Assembly: GCA_947457545.1 (NCBI GenBank)
Contig: CANGXD010000001.1
Location: forward strand, 1-64,000
Length of the DNA stretch: 64,000 bases
From: Gemmatimonadaceae bacterium
GTDB taxonomy: Bacteria > Gemmatimonadota > Gemmatimonadetes > Gemmatimonadales > Gemmatimonadaceae
Direction: 5' to 3'
Shown here: positions 26,179 through 35,579 of the stretch, piece after piece
Position numbering within the stretch: position 1 is the first letter of the stretch
Layout: each line of letters begins with the position of its first letter
The notes under the pieces: generated by a model
Seen by the model: only the letters and a program-made list of their open reading frames with translations
What the model was told of the DNA's origin: nothing
Database searches by the model: none
Program-made: the position numbers and the translations under genes

Positions 26179-27837
26179 GTGACCTTTCGTGATGAGTTGT
26201 CCGTGACTGTGAGCCACGTGGATTCCCCGACCTACGGCACCGTCGGCACCGACGCTGCGCTACAGATCCGCCCGGTGTCGCTCGGGGGGAGCCGTTTGTC
26301 GCGCGCCGTGCAGAATGGGACGGCAGGGCGCGAATGGTACGCGGAGCGGCCGACATCGGCGGCGCAATGGTCAGCGCACGCCAAGGCCGTCCGGGAGTCG
26401 CTGCGCGACACCGACTGGCTGACCGCGCTGGCTCCGGCCTTCGCGGCTACCGGATTGGCCGCGGAGCGGCTCGCCAAGGCGGCTGCCGGCGGCGTCGTGG
26501 TCACGACCGGACAGCAGCCGGGCCTGTTCGGCGGCCCCACGTACACGTGGAGCAAGGCCATGAGCGCCCTCGCGTTCGCCAATGAGCTCGAACAGGCCAC
26601 GGGGATGCCGGTGGCACCGGTGTTCTGGGCTGCCACCGACGACGCGGACTGGATGGAGGCTGCGGTCACGTATGTCGCCACAGCCAAGGGACTGCTTCGC
26701 GCCACCCTCGCCGGGCCGGCCACCGAAGGGGTCGCCATGGCCGACGTCGCTCTGGGCGACCTGCGACAGGCACGGGGCGCTCTGGCGGCCGGCTGCGGCT
26801 CTGCGGCCCATCAGTCAGTGCTGGACACTGTCGACGCCGCGTACGTGCCGCACGTGACCATTGGGGCGGCCTACGTGCAGTTGCTGCGCGCCATGCTCGA
26901 GCCCATGGGCATCGCGGTCCTTGATGCCGCGCATCCTGCGTTTCGACTGCACGCCGACAGCTTTCTGCGACAGGCGCTCCGCGCAGCGCCGGCGGTGCAG
27001 GAGGCGCTCCGCATCCGCGTGCAGGAGATCCAAGCGGCGGGCTTCGCGCCGCAGGTAGAAGTCGTCGACGGGCTGTCGTTAGTCTTTCATTCGCGGCTCG
27101 AGAGCCAGGGCGATGAGGTCAATCGGGTGCGTGAACGCGTTCCGGTCGAAAGCGCGGCCGGCGTTGCGCGTGAGGCCGAAGCGGGGTCGCTGGGGGCCAA
27201 CGTGCTGTTGCGTCCCGTCATGGAGCGCGCGCTGTTGCCCACCGTCTGTTATCTCGCCGGCCCCGGGGAGTACGCGTACTTCGCGCAGGTATCGCCGGTA
27301 GCCCGTGCGCTGCAGGCGGCAGAACCGGTAGCGGCTCCGCGCTGGGCGTGTGAGTTGGTGGAGACGGATATGCTCGCCCGCCAGGAATCGCTCGGACTCG
27401 ACGACGCATCGCTCCGCGATCCACATGCCGCCGAGCAACAGGTTGCTCGCGATCATCTCGACGAATCGGTGTCTGACACCATGGAGCGTCTGCGCGTTAC
27501 CCTCGATACGCAGGTGCGAGCACTTCGCGAATCGTTGACGGGCGAAAGTGCACCCGTGGCGCAGGAAGTGGTGCAGGGGCTCGCCCGTGATCTTGGGCAT
27601 CGCCTCGATCGATTCGAGCGTCGCCTCGTCGCCGGTGTCAAGCGTCGCGAGACCGACGCGCTGCGCGATGTGGCTGCGCTGCGTGCGGCATTACGGCCCA
27701 CCGGGCAATCACCGGAGCGCGTGCTCAACATCGTGCCGTTCCTCGCGCGGTACGGCCCCGACCTGCTGTCGGCGATGTGTACGGCCGCTGGGCCACATGC
27801 GCGGGCGCTGGTCTCGGGCACTGCGGAACGCGCATGA
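26179..27837 (+). CDS. bshC: BshC-like putative cysteine-adding enzyme of bacillithiol synthesis
   Basis: 552 aa. VVTTGQQPGLFGGPTYTWSK near residue 110 is the BshC nucleotide-binding signature, and FWAATDDADWMEA is the next conserved block (usually WxAxEDHDxxE). A coiled-coil region (~410-500) also fits BshC. The family is thought to join cysteine to GlcN-malate, the last step to bacillithiol. The start is uncertain: GTG 26179 is used, with several GTG codons shortly downstream. bshA and bshB are not in this window. Confidence 0.85.
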   Translation: MTFRDELSVTVSHVDSPTYGTVGTDAALQIRPVSLGGSRLSRAVQNGTAGREWYAERPTSAAQWSAHAKAVRESLRDTDWLTALAPAFAATGLAAERLAKAAAGGVVVTTGQQPGLFGGPTYTWSKAMSALAFANELEQATGMPVAPVFWAATDDADWMEAAVTYVATAKGLLRATLAGPATEGVAMADVALGDLRQARGALAAGCGSAAHQSVLDTVDAAYVPHVTIGAAYVQLLRAMLEPMGIAVLDAAHPAFRLHADSFLRQALRAAPAVQEALRIRVQEIQAAGFAPQVEVVDGLSLVFHSRLESQGDEVNRVRERVPVESAAGVAREAEAGSLGANVLLRPVMERALLPTVCYLAGPGEYAYFAQVSPVARALQAAEPVAAPRWACELVETDMLARQESLGLDDASLRDPHAAEQQVARDHLDESVSDTMERLRVTLDTQVRALRESLTGESAPVAQEVVQGLARDLGHRLDRFERRLVAGVKRRETDALRDVAALRAALRPTGQSPERVLNIVPFLARYGPDLLSAMCTAAGPHARALVSGTAERA

Positions 27838-29411
27838 GTGAGGGAGGAGGCGGACGCTCTGCGTTCGTCGTTGGCGCCGGTATTCTGATCAGCCGACTTG
27901 TCGGCTTGTTGCGCAATACGGCGTTCGCCTACTACTTCGGCGCTGGCGCAGCGTCCGACGCGTACAACGCTGCATTCAAGATCCCGAATGCCATGCGGAA
28001 CCTGCTCGGCGAGGGGACCCTCTCGGCGGCGTTCGTCCCGGTGTACAGCCGACTGCTCGAACGCGGCGACGAGGCCGCGTCGCGCGCGCTCGCCAATGCC
28101 GTTCTCGGCATTCTGCTCGTCGGGGTCAGCGCGCTTACACTGATCGGCATCGCGGCCGCGCCGTGGCTCACGGCGGCGCTTGCGCCAGGATTCGACGCCG
28201 AGACACTCGCGCTGGCGACGCGTCTCACGCGCGTCCTGTTCCCGATGACCGGTGTCATGGTGCTCAGTGGCTGGTGCCTCGGTGTGCAGAATTCGCATCG
28301 ACGGTTCTTCTGGTCGTACGCCAGCGCCGCCCTCTGGTCCGTCGCACAGATCGCGTTGCTGCTCGTTGGTGGTCCGCGCGCTCGCGACATGCAGCAGCTC
28401 TCGCTGTGGCTTTCGTGGGCCACCCTGGGCGGTGCCTGCTTGCAGGTGATCGGCCAGCTTCCCGAGGTGTTGCGGTTGACCGGTCCGCTGCGCCCCACCC
28501 TCGACCGTGCCGCCGAAGGAGTAGGGCAGACACTCCGGAACGTCGTGCCGGTGGTCACGGCGCTTGGGGTCGTGCAGATCTCCGGGTTTGTCGATCTGCA
28601 GATCGCCTCGTACCTGCCAGCGGGCGCCGCAACGAACATCACGTATGCCAACACGCTGGCGCTGCTCCCGGTCTCGCTGTTCGGCGTGTCCGTCGCGGCG
28701 GCCTCGTTACCGGAGTTTTCGCGCGATTCCGGTGCGCTGGCGCTCGACGCCCTGCGCGAACGGCTGCGCGGCGGCTGGCAGCGCATCCTGTTCTACATCG
28801 TGCCGAGCGCGGTCGCTTTCATGGTTGTCGGCGACTATTGCATCGGGCTGTTGTATCGCGCAGGGCGATTCGGTGCGACCGAGCAGCGTGTCGTGCACGC
28901 CGTGCTGGCGGGATACGCCGTCGGCCTCGTGAGCTTCGGGTCGGTCAAGTTGTTGGGCTCGGCTTACTACGCATTACAGGACTACCGGACTCCGTTGCGC
29001 GCCTCGCTGGCGAGTATCGCCGTGTCGGCGGTCGCCGCCGTCAGCATTGCCGTCCCACTGCGTGCGTCGCCGTACGCCACCGCCGGGATTGCGTTGGCGT
29101 CGGCACTGGGTTCGTATGTGAATCTGGCGGTGCTTGCCAGTGGACTGCGGCAGCGGTTGGGCACGTTGTACACGCCCGCCATGTGGTACGGTACGCGTCG
29201 CATCGTCACGGCGTCCGTGTGCGCAGCCTTGGTGGGATGGGGAGCACGATTGGTGCATCACAGCGTGCTGAGTGCATGGCATGTGCGGCTGGTCGCATTG
29301 CCCGTGTTGGCCGCGTTCGGCGTGACGTATCTGGTGGTAGCGTGGTGGATGGGATCTGCCGAGGCCGCGCGCTGGTTGCGTCGCCCTGTCCGTCCATCTG
29401 CGAGAGGTTGA
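27834..29411 (+). CDS. murJ: Lipid II flippase MurJ
   Basis: 525-aa polytopic inner-membrane protein of the MVF/MurJ family, with about 14 hydrophobic segments. It flips lipid II for peptidoglycan synthesis. Typical sequence: ISRLVGLLRNTAFAYYFGAG near the N-terminus, FKIPNAMRNLLGEGTLSAAF, and VDLQIASYLPAGA. Start ATG 27834 overlaps the bshC TGA; the ORF's earlier start is in bshC. The stop is 9 bases before uvrC. Confidence 0.93.
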   Translation: MSEGGGGRSAFVVGAGILISRLVGLLRNTAFAYYFGAGAASDAYNAAFKIPNAMRNLLGEGTLSAAFVPVYSRLLERGDEAASRALANAVLGILLVGVSALTLIGIAAAPWLTAALAPGFDAETLALATRLTRVLFPMTGVMVLSGWCLGVQNSHRRFFWSYASAALWSVAQIALLLVGGPRARDMQQLSLWLSWATLGGACLQVIGQLPEVLRLTGPLRPTLDRAAEGVGQTLRNVVPVVTALGVVQISGFVDLQIASYLPAGAATNITYANTLALLPVSLFGVSVAAASLPEFSRDSGALALDALRERLRGGWQRILFYIVPSAVAFMVVGDYCIGLLYRAGRFGATEQRVVHAVLAGYAVGLVSFGSVKLLGSAYYALQDYRTPLRASLASIAVSAVAAVSIAVPLRASPYATAGIALASALGSYVNLAVLASGLRQRLGTLYTPAMWYGTRRIVTASVCAALVGWGARLVHHSVLSAWHVRLVALPVLAAFGVTYLVVAWWMGSAEAARWLRRPVRPSARG

Positions 29412-29420
29412 GGGGGACGT

Positions 29421-31412
29421 ATGTCGGATGAACTCGCACCGTCGGCCGACGTCGTCGCATCGGTCTCGATCGATGCCTTGCCCATTCCGGATGACGAGTG
29501 GACTCGCGCCGCGCTCGAGCGGGGGATGCCGCTGGCTGTCGCGCGACGCTTGCCGCATTTGCCGGAATCTCCAGGCGTGTACCTGTGGAAGGACGCCGAG
29601 GGAGGCGTGCTCTACGTTGGCAAGGCCAAACGGTTGCGCTCGCGAGTCCGGAGTTATTGGGCGCAGGATCACGACGCGAGTCCGAAGACGCGTGGTCTGC
29701 TGCGCAAGGTACAGGACCTCGATACGATCGTCGTGCCGAGCGAGGCGCATTCGCTCATCCTCGAAGCAACCCTGATCAAGGAATATCGTCCGCGTTTCAA
29801 TATTGCCCTCCGTGACGACAAGTCGTATCCGTACATCAAGGTCACGGTACAGGAGCCGTTCCCGCGTGTGATCGTCACGCGGCGGCTGCAAGAGGACGGC
29901 GCACGCTATTTCGGTCCGTACACGGACGTTGGAGCCATGCGGCGCGCGTTGAATGTGGTGAAGCGGATTTTCACCGTCCGTTCCTGTCACTACGCATTGC
30001 CGCGCGAGGCACCGGAACGGCCGTGCCTCGACTACTTCATCAAGCGCTGCAAGGCCCCGTGTGTCGGCTATCAGGGCACCGACGACTATCGCGCCATGAT
30101 CGATGAGGTCCTCTGGTTTCTCGAGGGGCGTACGGGCGACGTCGTGCGGCACGTGCGCGATCGCATGATGGAGGCGTCGGAACGTCTCGACTTCGAACGT
30201 GCCGGTGAACTGCGCGATGCCCTGCGCCATCTCGAGAAGATGGAAGAGCCGACGGTGGTGCTCGAAGTCGAAGGGGGGGACCGTGATGTCGCGGGGTACG
30301 CCCGGGATGGCGCCGACGCGTGCGTAGTCGTTATGCGCATCCGTGGTGGCAAATTGCTGGCGCGCGATCATCGGTTACTCGAGCACGCCGAAGGCGAGGA
30401 TGATGGCGCGGTGCTCGGGGCATCGTTGTCGCAGTGGTATCGCATGGCCGATGCGCGAGCGGGCGATCTGCTGGTGCCGTTCGATTTCGAGGATCGCGAA
30501 ATGCTGGAGGCGTCGCTCGAAGGGACCAAGGTGCGAGTGCCGCAACGCGGTCCACGCCGCGCGCTCGTCGATCTTGCGGATAAGAACGCGCAGCATTTGC
30601 TGGAGGAGTTCAAGCTCGCGTCGCTGGAAGCCGATGAACGCGCCGCCGATCCGGTGTACGAGTTGCAGCGCGAGCTGGGACTGCCGAGGCTCCCGCGCTC
30701 GTTGGTGTGTTTCGATATCTCCCACGCGCAAGGCACCGATGTGGTGGCGAGCGCCGTCTGGTTCGAGAACGCCCGCCCCAAGCGCGGTGAGTACCGCAAG
30801 TTCAAAATTCAGATCTTCGAAGGCAACGACGACTTCAAGTCGATGCACGAAGTGGTGACGCGCTACTTCCGGCGTCGACTCGAGGAGGAGAAGCCGCTGC
30901 CGGACCTTGCGGTCATCGACGGGGGCAAGGGGCAGCTCGGAGCGGCCCGCCAGGCGCTCGACGCGCTCGGGGTCACGCAAATCGGCTTGATCAGTCTCGC
31001 CAAGAAGGAAGAGGAGATCTTTCTCCCCGGGCGCAGTGACAGTGTAAGGCTGCCGCGCCGATCGCCGGCGCTACGCATGTTGCAACAGGCGCGCGACGAA
31101 GCACATCGGTTTGCCGTGACCTTCCAGCGCCAGAAGCGCTCTGCGCGTACCATCACGTCGGAGCTGTTGAAGATTCCGGGGATCGGTCCTACCAAACGCC
31201 GCGCCCTGTTGCATGTTTTTGGCAGCGTACAAGGGGTGAAGGACGCGCCTCTCGATGCGATCGCGCGGGTGCCGGGCTTCGGCGAAGCCTCCGCCCGGAA
31301 GGTGCTGCTTTCGCTCGGGGTCGAACTTCCGCCTCCTGTCACTCCCGCCGTTCCGCCACTCCCGCCGGACGACCGTGCCGACGCTCCCCTCCCTCCCGTG
31401 AACGACGCATGA
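29421..31412 (+). CDS. uvrC: Excinuclease ABC subunit C
   Basis: Makes both cuts in nucleotide excision repair with UvrB. 663 aa, slightly long. The GIY-YIG nuclease domain contains GVYLWKDAEGGVLYVGKAKRLR (~50-72), then a Cys-rich patch (CLDYFIKRCKAPC), a UVR domain for UvrB binding (~250-285), the RNase H-like domain (CFDISHAQGTDVV, DGGKGQLGAA), and C-terminal helix-hairpin-helix motifs (IPGIGPTKRRALL, VPGFGEASARKVL). It has a Pro-rich tail. ATG 29421 follows GAGGGGGACGT. Confidence 0.96.
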   Translation: MSDELAPSADVVASVSIDALPIPDDEWTRAALERGMPLAVARRLPHLPESPGVYLWKDAEGGVLYVGKAKRLRSRVRSYWAQDHDASPKTRGLLRKVQDLDTIVVPSEAHSLILEATLIKEYRPRFNIALRDDKSYPYIKVTVQEPFPRVIVTRRLQEDGARYFGPYTDVGAMRRALNVVKRIFTVRSCHYALPREAPERPCLDYFIKRCKAPCVGYQGTDDYRAMIDEVLWFLEGRTGDVVRHVRDRMMEASERLDFERAGELRDALRHLEKMEEPTVVLEVEGGDRDVAGYARDGADACVVVMRIRGGKLLARDHRLLEHAEGEDDGAVLGASLSQWYRMADARAGDLLVPFDFEDREMLEASLEGTKVRVPQRGPRRALVDLADKNAQHLLEEFKLASLEADERAADPVYELQRELGLPRLPRSLVCFDISHAQGTDVVASAVWFENARPKRGEYRKFKIQIFEGNDDFKSMHEVVTRYFRRRLEEEKPLPDLAVIDGGKGQLGAARQALDALGVTQIGLISLAKKEEEIFLPGRSDSVRLPRRSPALRMLQQARDEAHRFAVTFQRQKRSARTITSELLKIPGIGPTKRRALLHVFGSVQGVKDAPLDAIARVPGFGEASARKVLLSLGVELPPPVTPAVPPLPPDDRADAPLPPVNDA

Positions 31413-32554
31413 CCACAACGTCCTGGACGCTCCGCTGCTCGGCTTGCGATACGCCGGCAGCGCTCGAGCGCGCCTCCTTGTGTGGTGCCTGTGGGCAACC
31501 GCTCTTCGCCCGGTACGCGCCAGTCCCGCGCGACACGCCACTGCGGCCACGCTGGGACATGTGGCGCTATGCGCCCTTCATGCCCCTGCTCGAAGGTGAA
31601 GCGCCGGTCACGCTTGGTGAAGGGCTGACCCCGCTCATTGAGTCGCAAGCGTTGGCCGACGCCGTGGGCGTCCGCCGCATGTGGATCAAGGACGAAGCCC
31701 AGAACCCCACCGCTTCGTTCAAAGCGCGCGGAATGAGCGCGGCGGTGACGCGTGCGCGCGCCGAGGGCTTTCCGGGGTTGGTGGTGCCGACCGCGGGCAA
31801 TGCCGGCGCCGCGCTGGCGGCGTATGGGGCGGCCGCGGGAATGCCCGTCCGAGTCTATGCGCCGCGCACGACGCCGCGCCCCATTCTCGATACGATCGAT
31901 GCGATGGGCGCTGAGCTCATCCGCATTGACGGGCATATCGGCGACGCCGGAAAGCTGGCGCTCGCCTATGCGGCGGAGTCGGGCTATTTCGCCATCTCCA
32001 CCCTTCGCGAGCCGTATCGCGTGGAGGGGATGAAGACCATGGGCTACGAGATGGCTGAGCAGCTTGGCTGGCGCGTGCCGGATGTCGTGGTCTATCCGAC
32101 GGGTGGTGGAGAAGGCACGGTGGGGATCTGGAAGGCGCTGCAGGAGCTGGCGGCGAGTGGCTGGTTGCCTGAAGGGCGAGTGCAGCCCACGTACGTGGTT
32201 GCGCAGGCTGCGGGGTGTGCTCCGATTGCCAAGGCCTTCGCAGAGGGGGCAGACCGTGCGGAGCCGTGGGTGAATCCCACGACGTACGCGAGCGGATTGC
32301 GCGTGCCTTCTCCCCTTGGCGACCGCGTTTTATTACGGGTGTTGCGGGAGACGCAGGGCGTCGCGGGTACGGCCACCGAAGAGGCCATTCGTGACTGGAC
32401 GTACCGGCTGGCCACGGCGACCGGCATCGATGCCGCTCCCGAAGGTGGCTGCGCCCTGTCAGTGCTGCGGGACGCAGTGGTTGACGGGCGCATTGCGTCC
32501 GACGCCGAGGTTGTGGTGTACAACACCGGAAGCGGTGCGTCGTACCGGGCCTAG
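31409..32554 (+). CDS. thrC: Threonine synthase
   Basis: PLP enzyme that turns O-phosphohomoserine into threonine. 381 aa from ATG 31409, overlapping the uvrC stop (ATGA). A small N-terminal zinc-ribbon-like segment (LRCSACDTPAAL...CGACGQPL) is followed by the fold-type II core with PTASFKARG (PLP Lys) and PTAGNAGAALAAYG, and a PTGGGEGTVG phosphate loop. The zinc-ribbon plus core layout matches the bacterial/archaeal short ThrC class. Confidence 0.92.
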   Translation: MTTTSWTLRCSACDTPAALERASLCGACGQPLFARYAPVPRDTPLRPRWDMWRYAPFMPLLEGEAPVTLGEGLTPLIESQALADAVGVRRMWIKDEAQNPTASFKARGMSAAVTRARAEGFPGLVVPTAGNAGAALAAYGAAAGMPVRVYAPRTTPRPILDTIDAMGAELIRIDGHIGDAGKLALAYAAESGYFAISTLREPYRVEGMKTMGYEMAEQLGWRVPDVVVYPTGGGEGTVGIWKALQELAASGWLPEGRVQPTYVVAQAAGCAPIAKAFAEGADRAEPWVNPTTYASGLRVPSPLGDRVLLRVLRETQGVAGTATEEAIRDWTYRLATATGIDAAPEGGCALSVLRDAVVDGRIASDAEVVVYNTGSGASYRA

Positions 32555-32614
32555 CCCATCTTTCGCGCGACTGGTGACTGCCGGTCGCATTCGACGGATT
32601 TACGAGGAGTATCG

Positions 32615-34105
32615 ATGAAGGCTTCGATGTTGATGCGGGTAGCGGGCGTTGCCCTTGTAGCTGGCAGCACCGCGGTGACGTCACCGCTCGTCGCCCAGGC
32701 GACGTGCAACGTGAACGATGGCAGCCCATTTCAGCTTGGCGGGGCCAAGCAGTATGTGATCAAGGCGGCCGGCTCACGCAACGCTGACGAAATTCCCAAG
32801 CATCTGGCGAACGCCATCCGGTTGCTCACGGACAGCCCGGAAAAGATCAAGAACGAGCCCGGGCGCCAGTGGCTGCTGCTGCGAACGTTTGCGCAGTTCC
32901 GCTCGCAGAACGAGGGGAAGTTCATGCTGAACCGTGGAGACATGGGGTACACCACCAATCCGCAGGGGAAGCAGAATCTCCTGCTGGCGGTCGACACGGC
33001 GGCGTCGGCACTCGAAAAGGTCGCGCCGCAGTGTGCGGAGGCGGTGAAGGGCTATCGGCAGCAGTTCTACGGGGACGTGTACAACAAGGCCGTGTCCTCG
33101 CTGCAGGCTAATCAGGATGACACGGCGGCCACGTATGCCAATCTCGCGCTGATGGTGTCGCCCACCGATCCGCGTCCTTGGAACGTGCTCTCGTCGGTGT
33201 ACGGCAAGCAGAACAAGATCGACAGCTCCATGATCGCCATGGAGCGCATCATCGCGATCGCCGGTAACGATACGCTCTACAAGCGCATCAAGCAGCAGAG
33301 CCGCTACAACCTGGCCGTCATCAACCTGACGAAAGCGGACGTCGCGACCGGAGCGGAGAAGGAAGCGGAGATCGCGAAGGCCAAGACCCTGCTGCAGGAC
33401 TATCTCAAGGACTCGCCGGGCGAGGCGAACGCCACGCAGGCGTTGGCGCGCGCGCTGCGCCTGTCCGGCGATACCACCGCGGTCGCGAACATGTTCGGTG
33501 ACATGCTGGAGACGCCGGACAAGTTCACGGCGGATCAGCTGTTCGAAGCGGGGTCGAATGCGGCGGGGAGCGGCCGCGATGCCGACGCCGTGAAGTTGTT
33601 CGAGGCCGGCTTTACGAAGAATCCGAATCACCGGAACGCGTTGTACAACTACGCCAACGCGGCATTCGGCATCAAGGACGTCGCGAAGATGGGCCCGGCG
33701 GTGCAGCGTCTCATGACGATCGATCCGAACTTCGAGCGAGGATGGCGTCTCGTCGCCGGCTACTGGCAGCTCAAGTCACGGGCCGAAACCGATGCCGCGA
33801 AGAAGAAACTGTATCAGGATTCGACGTTGTTCTACCTCGACAAGCAATCGAAGCTCAACCCCAAGGTGGACATTGTCGCGTCGGGTCCGGTGCGCACGGG
33901 CTACCAGGTGCAGGGCTCGGTGAGCAATGGGGGGACGGCCACGGGGACCTGGACGATCAAGTTCGAAATCCTCGACGCCACCGGTGCTGTGGTTGCCACG
34001 CGCGATGTCGCCGCCGGACCGGTCGAGGCCGACTCCTCGGTGACCTTCAGCGTTACGGTCGAAGCGCCAAAGGGCGTGGCCTTCCGGTACTCGCCAATCA
34101 AGTGA
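32615..34105 (+). CDS. Secreted TPR protein with C-terminal FxLYD-like domain
   Basis: 496 aa; function unknown. ATG 32615 is preceded by a good ribosome site (GAGGAG). Residues 1-28 are a signal peptide (SPLVAQA cleavage region). The middle (~90-400) consists of helical tetratricopeptide-like repeats (e.g. NHRNALYNYANAAFGIKD). The last ~75 residues (VSNGGTATGTWTIKFEILD) look like the beta-sandwich FxLYD domain often found on secreted proteins. Probably periplasmic and involved in protein contacts. It appears to be its own transcript, with promoter-like and hairpin elements following. Confidence 0.75.
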   Translation: MKASMLMRVAGVALVAGSTAVTSPLVAQATCNVNDGSPFQLGGAKQYVIKAAGSRNADEIPKHLANAIRLLTDSPEKIKNEPGRQWLLLRTFAQFRSQNEGKFMLNRGDMGYTTNPQGKQNLLLAVDTAASALEKVAPQCAEAVKGYRQQFYGDVYNKAVSSLQANQDDTAATYANLALMVSPTDPRPWNVLSSVYGKQNKIDSSMIAMERIIAIAGNDTLYKRIKQQSRYNLAVINLTKADVATGAEKEAEIAKAKTLLQDYLKDSPGEANATQALARALRLSGDTTAVANMFGDMLETPDKFTADQLFEAGSNAAGSGRDADAVKLFEAGFTKNPNHRNALYNYANAAFGIKDVAKMGPAVQRLMTIDPNFERGWRLVAGYWQLKSRAETDAAKKKLYQDSTLFYLDKQSKLNPKVDIVASGPVRTGYQVQGSVSNGGTATGTWTIKFEILDATGAVVATRDVAAGPVEADSSVTFSVTVEAPKGVAFRYSPIK

Positions 34106-34155
34106 TCTAGCGGGCGAAACGCGACGGGCGTCGGTGCCGAAGTCCATGAAATTGA

Positions 34156-34184
34156 TTGACTTCGGGGCTCACAGTTCGTAGATT
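34156..34184 (+). promoter_or_regulatory. Sigma-70-type promoter for the DUF512-der-plsY-gpsA operon
   Basis: TTGACT (34156-34161), a 17-base spacer and TAGATT (34179-34184) form the best sigma-70 match found in the left half of the window. Transcription should start near 34191, at the edge of the hairpins described next. Confidence 0.6.
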
Positions 34185-34194
34185 TTCTCAAGTG

Positions 34195-34224
34195 GGCGGC
34201 GACGCATCCGTCGCCGCCTGTTTG
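34195..34224 (+). terminator. Strong hairpin with T-rich tail in the der-operon leader
   Basis: GGCGGCGACG-CATC-CGTCGCCGCC is a perfect 10-bp stem with a 4-base loop, followed by TGTTTGG. By position it could end the upstream TPR gene. The promoter-like TTGACT-17-TAGATT lies before it, so it would also be the first thing transcribed from that promoter. Confidence 0.75.
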
Positions 34225-34230
34225 GTTTCC

Positions 34231-34263
34231 CGGGGGAAGGCCACTGAGCCTCGCCCCCGTTTT
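34231..34263 (+). terminator. Second terminator-like hairpin just before the DUF512 gene
   Basis: CGGGGG...AGGC-CACTGA-GCCT...CCCCCG with a small internal mismatch, then TTTT. It ends 11 bases before the ATG at 34275. It would be a leader attenuator if the promoter at 34156 is real. Confidence 0.55.
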
Positions 34264-34274
34264 CGTCCCAGGTC

Positions 34275-35570
34275 ATGGTTCGCGTCACGCAAGTCGAACC
34301 GGGAAGCATCGCCGACAGCGTCGGCATCGTCCCCGGCACCGAGCTTCTCGCCGTCAACGAACGGCCGTTGGAGGACTTCCTCGATTGGGAGTTTCTGACG
34401 GCCGAAGAGTCGTTCGTGGTCTCGGCGCGTTTGCCAGACGGGACCGCCGTGGAGTACGACATCGAACGCGTCGACGGCGAGCCAATGGGTGTGGAGCTTG
34501 CCCCGCCGACGGTGCGCCGCTGCGCCAATCGCTGCGAATTCTGCTTCATCGAGGGACTGCCAAAGGGGCTGCGCAAAGGGTTGTACATTCGCGACGACGA
34601 TTACCGCTTGTCGTTCGCGTATGGCAACTTCGCGACCTTGTCGAACGTCAAGGAGCGCGATATCGCGCGCATTCTCGAGTACCGTCTGTCGCCGCTGTAC
34701 GTGTCGGTGCACGCGACGCCATGGGAGGCGCGTAAGGTCCTCCTCAATAACCCGCGGGTGCCCAATATCGTCGAGCAGCTCACGCGCTTGGCCGAGGGGG
34801 GCATCCAGTTCCACTGCCAGATGGTCGTGGTGCCCGGGCTCAACGACGGGGACGTACTCGAACAGTCGCTGACTGACTTGTGGAATCTTGGCGATGCCGT
34901 GATGTCGGTGGCGCTGGTGCCGGTTGGCGTAACACAGTTTTCGCACCTGTACACTGGCCAGCCCATGGATGCCGCCAATGCCGGTCGCCTGTTGAACGCC
35001 GTGCACCGGTGGGAAGAGCGCGCACTGGACGATCGCGGCGACCGCTGGGTGTACGGCTCGGACGAACTGTATCTGCTTGCCGGCGAGCCGCTCCCCGATG
35101 AGGAGCACTACGGCGATTTCTCGCAGATCGAAAATGGCGTCGGCGCGGTGACGTCGCTTCGTGCTCGCGTACGCGATGGACTGTCGCAACTGCCGCGCCT
35201 CGACGGACGTCGCATTGGCGTTGTCACCGGTACCTCCATGGTGCCGCTGATGCCCGAGCTGCTCGATCAGCTCACCGAGGCGACAGGCGCGCAGTTCGTG
35301 CTCATTCCTACCGAAAATTCCCTGTTCGGCCCGACTACCACGACCGCCGGTTTGCTGGTGGGCGCTGATATCCGGCGCGCCCTCGCGGATCGTGTCGATC
35401 TGGATCTCGCGCTCATTCCGGCTGAGTGCATCAACGACAACGGACTGTTCCTCGACGAAGAGTCGTTCATCGCGGTCCGCGAGTCGTTGCCCATGCCGGT
35501 CTATCCCTCGTACGACTTCATTGACGCGCTCGTCCCCGAGGGGGATGCGGCGGTCGTTCCCGCCGCCTGA
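34275..35570 (+). CDS. DUF512 radical-SAM-like protein with PDZ domain
   Basis: 431 aa of unknown function. The N-terminus is a PDZ-like domain (VEPGSIADSVGIVPGTELLAVN). RRCANRCEFCFIEGLPKG carries a CxxxCxxC cluster (~83-90 region), the radical SAM [4Fe-4S] binding pattern, within a TIM-barrel-like domain. The C-terminal DUF512 domain follows (GRRIGVVTGTSMVPLM, TTTTAGLLVGADI). It lies 9 bases before der. The DUF512-der-plsY-gpsA order also occurs in Clostridia, which implies an old functional link, perhaps to ribosome assembly. Confidence 0.85.
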   Translation: MVRVTQVEPGSIADSVGIVPGTELLAVNERPLEDFLDWEFLTAEESFVVSARLPDGTAVEYDIERVDGEPMGVELAPPTVRRCANRCEFCFIEGLPKGLRKGLYIRDDDYRLSFAYGNFATLSNVKERDIARILEYRLSPLYVSVHATPWEARKVLLNNPRVPNIVEQLTRLAEGGIQFHCQMVVVPGLNDGDVLEQSLTDLWNLGDAVMSVALVPVGVTQFSHLYTGQPMDAANAGRLLNAVHRWEERALDDRGDRWVYGSDELYLLAGEPLPDEEHYGDFSQIENGVGAVTSLRARVRDGLSQLPRLDGRRIGVVTGTSMVPLMPELLDQLTEATGAQFVLIPTENSLFGPTTTTAGLLVGADIRRALADRVDLDLALIPAECINDNGLFLDEESFIAVRESLPMPVYPSYDFIDALVPEGDAAVVPAA

Positions 35571-35579
35571 TCTGCCCGC

